In this document: one piece after another, positions 30,551 to 34,754 of the stretch
Numbering within the stretch: position 1 is the first letter of the stretch
Layout: each line of letters starts with the position of its first letter
Assembly (NCBI GenBank): GCA_903912465.1
Contig: CAIWHQ010000164.1
Location: forward strand, 1-34,754
Direction of reading: 5' to 3'
Source of the DNA: an uncultured Alphaproteobacteria bacterium
GTDB taxonomy: Bacteria > Pseudomonadota > Alphaproteobacteria > Caulobacterales > Caulobacteraceae
DNA length: 34,754 nucleotides
Position numbers and translations under genes: made by a program
Notes under the pieces: generated by a model
The model's database searches: none
Seen by the model: the letters and a program-made list of their open reading frames with translations, nothing else
What the model was told of the DNA's origin: nothing

Positions 30551-30590
30551 AAGCCTTGCGGCACCTTGCGGCCCCGGGGCGAGGGCGCGG

Positions 30591-30618
30591 AAAATACTGC
30601 AAACCGCGTCGAACGCAA
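30591..30618 (-). promoter_or_regulatory. Candidate promoter for tRNA-Lys
   Basis: Minus strand TTGCGT (30618-30613), 16-nt spacer, TATTTT (30596-30591), ~40 bp upstream of the tRNA. Confidence 0.45.
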
Positions 30619-30636
30619 GGGCGTGGAATTGGGGGG

Positions 30637-30963
30637 ATGAAGATGGTTTCGCCAGGGACTGGGGGACGGGTCGATTTCGGTTTCCTGGAGCGGCTCGCCG
30701 CAGGAGACGCGGGACTCATGCGGGAGGTCCTGGAGATCTTCCTCGCAGAGGCTGCGGGTTGGTCCGGACGTCTTGAGGCTGCGGACCCCGCCTCGGCCGC
30801 CGAGGTGATCCATACCCTCAAGGGATCGGGCCGCGCCATCGGCGCCCAGTTTCTTGGAGACCTGTGCGAGGACTGGGAAATGGGCGAGTTCGAGGGCGTG
30901 GAGCCCATACTCGGGGAGTTGGCGTCTGTACTTGCCGAGGTCGAGGCCTGGCTTGCAGCCTAG
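30637..30963 (+). CDS. Small Hpt (histidine phosphotransfer) domain protein
   Basis: LMREVLEIFLAEAAGWSGRLEAA...VIHTLKGSGRAIGAQFLGDLCEDWE; Hpt motif HTLKGSGRAIGA; 108 aa, single domain. Confidence 0.87.
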   Translation: MKMVSPGTGGRVDFGFLERLAAGDAGLMREVLEIFLAEAAGWSGRLEAADPASAAEVIHTLKGSGRAIGAQFLGDLCEDWEMGEFEGVEPILGELASVLAEVEAWLAA

Positions 30964-31916
30964 ATCCCGGCCCCGTTGTCGAGGGTCCGCAAGACGGCTT
31001 CGTGAGCCTCGGCCTCAGCCGTGATCCAGTTGATGAAGGCCTTGACCTGGGGCAGGCGGCCCTTGGCCTTGGGGTGCACAAGATAGTAGGCGAAATCTAC
31101 TGCGGTCGCGATCTGGAGGGGAGCCACCAGCCGGCCGGCGTCGAGGTCATCCTGTGCCAGCGTGCGCTTCGCCAGGGCGACGCCCCGGCCGTTGACCGCT
31201 GCCTCGATCACCAGGCTGGACTGGTTAAAGCGGGGACCCCGCGTCCCGTCCACCTCGCGAACGCCGCGCGCGGCAAGCCACATGGTCCAGTCGGGACAGG
31301 AATCGTCGGGCTCCGGCGATCCATCATGAAGGAGGATGTGTCGCCATAGGTCCTCGGGCCGGTCCAGGGGGGTCGTCGCATGGAGCTCGGGACTGAGGAC
31401 GGGGATCACGGTCTCCCCGATCAGCCGTCGTACCTCCATGCCGGCATAGCGGCCGGCACCGTAGCGCAGGGCAATGTCCACCTCTCCGGCCGTGAGGTCC
31501 ACGAGGTCCAGGCCTGCGGACAACCAAACGTCGACCTGGGGATTGGCTGCCTCGAAACTCCCCAGTCGCGGAACCAGCCACTTGGCGGCGAAGGAAGGCG
31601 CAGCGGTCAAGGTGAGCCGCCGACCGTCCACCGCTGCGGTCAGCAGGGAAGCGGCCTCGGCGAGCCTGTCAAAGGCCTCCCGGAGGGCGGGCAGGGCGGT
31701 CTGGGCCGCGTCCGTCAGCAGGAGTCCCTTGGGCGTCCTGCGGAAGAGCGGCGCGCCCACATAGTCTTCCAGGTTCTGGATCTGCTGCGACACGGCACCC
31801 GGCGTGACAGAAAGCTCGTCTGCCGCCCGGGAGAAGTTGAGGTGGCGCGCAGCCGCCTCGAAGGCGCGCAGGGCGTTGAGGGGCGGTAGCCGGCGTCGGT
31901 CGGGGGAACGCTTCAC
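30960..31916 (-). CDS. LysR-family transcriptional regulator (GcvA-like)
   Basis: LPPLNALRAFEAAARHLNFSRAADELSVTPGAVSQQIQNLEDYVGAPLFRRTPKGLLLT (HTH), substrate-binding domain follows. Confidence 0.93.
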   Translation of the reverse strand: MKRSPDRRRLPPLNALRAFEAAARHLNFSRAADELSVTPGAVSQQIQNLEDYVGAPLFRRTPKGLLLTDAAQTALPALREAFDRLAEAASLLTAAVDGRRLTLTAAPSFAAKWLVPRLGSFEAANPQVDVWLSAGLDLVDLTAGEVDIALRYGAGRYAGMEVRRLIGETVIPVLSPELHATTPLDRPEDLWRHILLHDGSPEPDDSCPDWTMWLAARGVREVDGTRGPRFNQSSLVIEAAVNGRGVALAKRTLAQDDLDAGRLVAPLQIATAVDFAYYLVHPKAKGRLPQVKAFINWITAEAEAHEAVLRTLDNGAGI

Positions 31917-32069
31917 GAGATTTCCTGAACGCTGAGGCAGAAGTCCTCGACTTGCGAATTGAGCCCTGTGCAGTCAGTTTGCAACCCTTCGGCTGTCCGG
32001 CCTGCGCACAGCAGGGTCCGGCGTGTCGTCTTTTGGGCCCTGGCCCTGCACTCGGAGGCGATCGCCGGT

Positions 32070-32912
32070 ATGGCCGATCCTGGTAAGTTATCGCGCCGCC
32101 GCGGCCTTGTGGTCGTCGGAGGCGGTGCCGGACCCCGAGGCGCGGTACCCCGGGTCACCGGCAGGGTCTGGCTGGCCGGGGCCGGTCCAGGGGACCCGGA
32201 TCTCATGACGGTCCGCGCGGTCCGTGTGCTGTCCCAGGCGGATGTCGTTGTCCATGACGGACTGGTTCCCGAGGCCATCCTGGCCCTGGCTCCAACTTCG
32301 GCCCGGCGCATTTCCGTAGCCAAGCGGAAATCTCGCCACACCTACGCCCAGGAAGAGATCAACCGGCTCCTGGTCGGGCTGGCCTCCGAGGGACTGAACG
32401 TGGTTCGGCTGAAGGGCGGCGACCCCTTCATCTTCGGACGGGGTGGAGAAGAACTGGAAGCCTGCCGAGCTGCGGGCGTTCCCTGCGAGGTTGTTCCGGG
32501 GATCACCGCGGCGCTCGCCGCCTCCGCTTCGGCAGGCGCGCCGCTGACCCACCGCAAGTCTGCCCAGGCCGTCACATTCGTGACCGGACACGCCGCAGGG
32601 AATAGCGAGCCCGACCTCGACTGGGAGGCCCTCGCGCGATCTAACCACACGGTGGTGGTCTATATGGGTGCCAGCACCGCAGGGCGGATTGCAGATCGGC
32701 TGATCGCCGCCGGGCGCGCGCCCGGGACCCCGGCGATGGTGGTCTTCCGAGCCAGCAGACCTGACGAGGTCCGGTGCGTCACAACCCTGAGCGCCCTTGG
32801 GGAGGCTGCTGCCGCTGGGTCTGGACCCGCCCTTCTTATCGTCGGAGAGGCCATGGCCGAGGCCACCGCCCTGGCGCCGACGGACTTCACGCGGCAGGAG
32901 GGGCGGGCATGA
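32070..32912 (+). CDS. cobA: Uroporphyrinogen-III C-methyltransferase (SUMT, CobA-like)
   Basis: GRVWLAGAGPGDPDLMTVRAVRVLSQADVVVHDGLV...RLKGGDPFIFGRGGEELEACRAAGVPCEVVPGITAALAASASAGAPLTHR; start chosen at internal ATG, ORF extends to 31959. Confidence 0.92.
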   Translation: MADPGKLSRRRGLVVVGGGAGPRGAVPRVTGRVWLAGAGPGDPDLMTVRAVRVLSQADVVVHDGLVPEAILALAPTSARRISVAKRKSRHTYAQEEINRLLVGLASEGLNVVRLKGGDPFIFGRGGEELEACRAAGVPCEVVPGITAALAASASAGAPLTHRKSAQAVTFVTGHAAGNSEPDLDWEALARSNHTVVVYMGASTAGRIADRLIAAGRAPGTPAMVVFRASRPDEVRCVTTLSALGEAAAAGSGPALLIVGEAMAEATALAPTDFTRQEGRA

Positions 32913-33268
32913 AGGCCCTGACGGCGAACCGCCTTTCCGACGGCGAGGTCGTTTTCTGGAAGGCTGGAGCCTGGGTCGAGCGCCTCGCCGAAGCCGACGT
33001 CTTCGGGGCCGAGGATGAGGCTGCGACCGCCGAGACCTCTGCCCGTGCCCAGCCTACCCTGGCCATTGATCCCTACCTGATCGACCTGGTCGAGACGGCA
33101 GGATTTTGGACCCCCGTAAGCTACCGGGAGCGGATCCGGGCCCTGGGTCCAAGCAACCATGAACGCCACGGCAAACAGGCGGACGGCGGCGACGCTGTCG
33201 AGGCCCTGCGCCATGCGCATGGCGCCGCCCGGTCCTCGGGCCGCGTCAACCTCATCCGCCGAAAGTAG
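32909..33268 (+). CDS. DUF2849-like small protein, function unknown
   Basis: MKALTANRLSDGEVVFWKAGAWVERLAEADVFGAEDEAATAETSARAQPTLAIDPYLIDL...; ATGA overlap with cobA and 8 nt before the nitrite/sulfite reductase. Confidence 0.82.
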   Translation: MKALTANRLSDGEVVFWKAGAWVERLAEADVFGAEDEAATAETSARAQPTLAIDPYLIDLVETAGFWTPVSYRERIRALGPSNHERHGKQADGGDAVEALRHAHGAARSSGRVNLIRRK

Positions 33269-33276
33269 GTCACAGC

Positions 33277-34754
33277 ATGTACCGTTATGACGCCGTCGAT
33301 CGCGCCGTACTGGCGGACCGCGCCGCTGAATTCCGGGACCAGGTCCGCCGGCGGCTTTCAGGCGAACTCACCGAGGACCAGTTCAAGCCCCTCCGGCTCA
33401 TGAACGGCCTCTACCTGCAGCTCCACGCCTACATGCTCCGGGTGGCCGTGCCGTACGGCTCCCTCGACCCCCGCCAGATGCGCGCCCTCGCCGACATCGC
33501 CCGTCGCTTTGACCGGGGATACGGACACTTCACCACTCGCACCAACATCCAGTTCAACTGGATCCGGCTGGCGGACGCTCCTGAAATCCTGGACGTCTTG
33601 GCGGCGGCGGACCTCCACGCCATCCAGACCAGCGGCAACTGCATCCGCAATGTCACGGCAGATCCCTACGCGGGAGCTGCGGCGGATGAACTGGAAGACC
33701 CCCGGGTTTGGTGTGAAGCCATCCGCCAGTGGTCCAGCCTGCATCCCGAGTTTTCCTTCCTGCCCCGGAAGTTCAAGATCGCGGTGACGGCCTCGCCCCA
33801 TGACCGCACGGCGGCGAAGGTCCATGACATCGGCCTGCTCATGCGCCGTGGCCGTGATGGCGCAACCGGGTTCGAGGTCATTGTCGGCGGCGGCATGGGC
33901 CGGACGCCCCATGTGGGACCGACCCTGAAGGCCTTCCTGCCGTCAGACCGGCTGTTCTCGTACCTGGAGGCCGTGCTGAGGGTCTACAACCGGCATGGTC
34001 GCCGGGACAATATCTACAAGGCCCGGATCAAGATCCTGGTGGCGGCCCTGGGCGCGGAGGCCTTCGGTCGCGAGGTTGAGGCCGAATGGGAGAAGATCGG
34101 CCCGGGCGGCGACCTTCCGGGGTCGGAGATCGCCCGGATCCGCGACGCCTTCACCCGCCCGGACCTGGCAAACTCCCCGGAGCCGGGCGATTTCGAGGCC
34201 CGGCGGGCCGCTGAGCCAGCCTTCGCCCGCTTTGTTCGCAACAATCTCAAGGCGCACAAGCTACCAGGCTATGCCATCGTCGACGTCTCCCTGAAGGGGG
34301 TGGGTGAGACGCCGGGGGACATCACCGCCGACCAGATGGATGTGGTCGCGGACCTGGCGGAACGCTTCGGCCAGGGTGAAATCCGTTCAACCCACGAGCA
34401 GAACCTCGTCCTGCCCCACATCCGGCTGGCGGACGTCCACGAAGTCTGGAAGGCTCTCGATGCGGCTCGCCTGGCGACGCCGAACATCAACCTCATCAGC
34501 GACATCATCGCCTGTCCCGGCCTGGACTACTGCGCCCTCGCCAACGCCCGGGCGATCTGTGTCGCCCAGGACATCGCCCGGCGCTTCGAGGCACCGGACC
34601 GGGCGGAGGCCATCGGAGAGCTGAAGATCAAGATCTCGGGCTGCATCAACGCCTGTGGGCATCACCATGTGGGCCACATTGGCATTCTGGGCGTGGATAA
34701 GAAGGGCGAGGAGTTCTATCAGCTCACCCTCGGCGGATCGGGGGCTGAAGACGC
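33277..34754 (+). CDS. Nitrite/sulfite reductase hemoprotein (3' partial; runs off window)
   Basis: Frame 1 MYRYDAVDRAVLADRAAEFRDQVRRRLSGELTEDQFKPLRLMNGLYLQLHAYMLRVAVPYGSL...GHFTTRTNIQFNWI...LKIKISGCINACGHHHVGHIGILGVDKKGEEFYQLTLGGS (siroheme/4Fe-4S Cys motif); absent from the ORF track because no stop lies inside the window. Confidence 0.95.
   Translation, partial: MYRYDAVDRAVLADRAAEFRDQVRRRLSGELTEDQFKPLRLMNGLYLQLHAYMLRVAVPYGSLDPRQMRALADIARRFDRGYGHFTTRTNIQFNWIRLADAPEILDVLAAADLHAIQTSGNCIRNVTADPYAGAAADELEDPRVWCEAIRQWSSLHPEFSFLPRKFKIAVTASPHDRTAAKVHDIGLLMRRGRDGATGFEVIVGGGMGRTPHVGPTLKAFLPSDRLFSYLEAVLRVYNRHGRRDNIYKARIKILVAALGAEAFGREVEAEWEKIGPGGDLPGSEIARIRDAFTRPDLANSPEPGDFEARRAAEPAFARFVRNNLKAHKLPGYAIVDVSLKGVGETPGDITADQMDVVADLAERFGQGEIRSTHEQNLVLPHIRLADVHEVWKALDAARLATPNINLISDIIACPGLDYCALANARAICVAQDIARRFEAPDRAEAIGELKIKISGCINACGHHHVGHIGILGVDKKGEEFYQLTLGGSGAED

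Noticed and set aside
30554-30572. Short direct repeat ccttgcggc a ccttgcggc beside tRNA-Lys as a possible integration scar
   Set aside because: Only 9 bp twice, no integrase or att-like duplication of the tRNA 3' end, no mobile genes nearby.

Overview
The window is a high-GC alphaproteobacterial chromosomal segment. Gene content and order look Caulobacterales-like (inference, not tested). The first ~15.4 kb is an almost complete str/S10-spc-alpha ribosomal super-operon: tuf (5' truncated by the window), rpsJ-rplC-rplD-rplW-rplB-rpsS-rplV-rpsC-rplP-rpmC-rpsQ-rplN-rplX-rplE-rpsN-rpsH-rplF-rplR-rpsE-rpmD-rplO-secY-adk-rpsM-rpsK-rpoA-rplQ, closed by a strong intrinsic terminator. The remainder is housekeeping and accessory metabolism: a Tet-type MFS transporter, a putatively lipidated HtrA/Deg protease, rarA, a PseH/FlmH-like GNAT, two RluA-family pseudouridine synthases flanking crcB, an ATP12 chaperone, propionyl-CoA carboxylase beta and alpha, a 2TM ion-channel-like protein, msrB, a TSUP exporter, metY, tRNA-Lys(CTT), a small Hpt protein, a LysR regulator, and a cobA-DUF2849-nitrite/sulfite reductase cluster truncated at the right edge. 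I found no CRISPR array, transposon, phage or obvious defence system. The best second-look items are a tuf gene using only ACG for Thr, the DUF2849 protein between cobA and the sulfite/nitrite reductase, the channel with a degenerate selectivity filter, the lipobox on the HtrA protease, and structured leaders upstream of rpsJ and rpoA.
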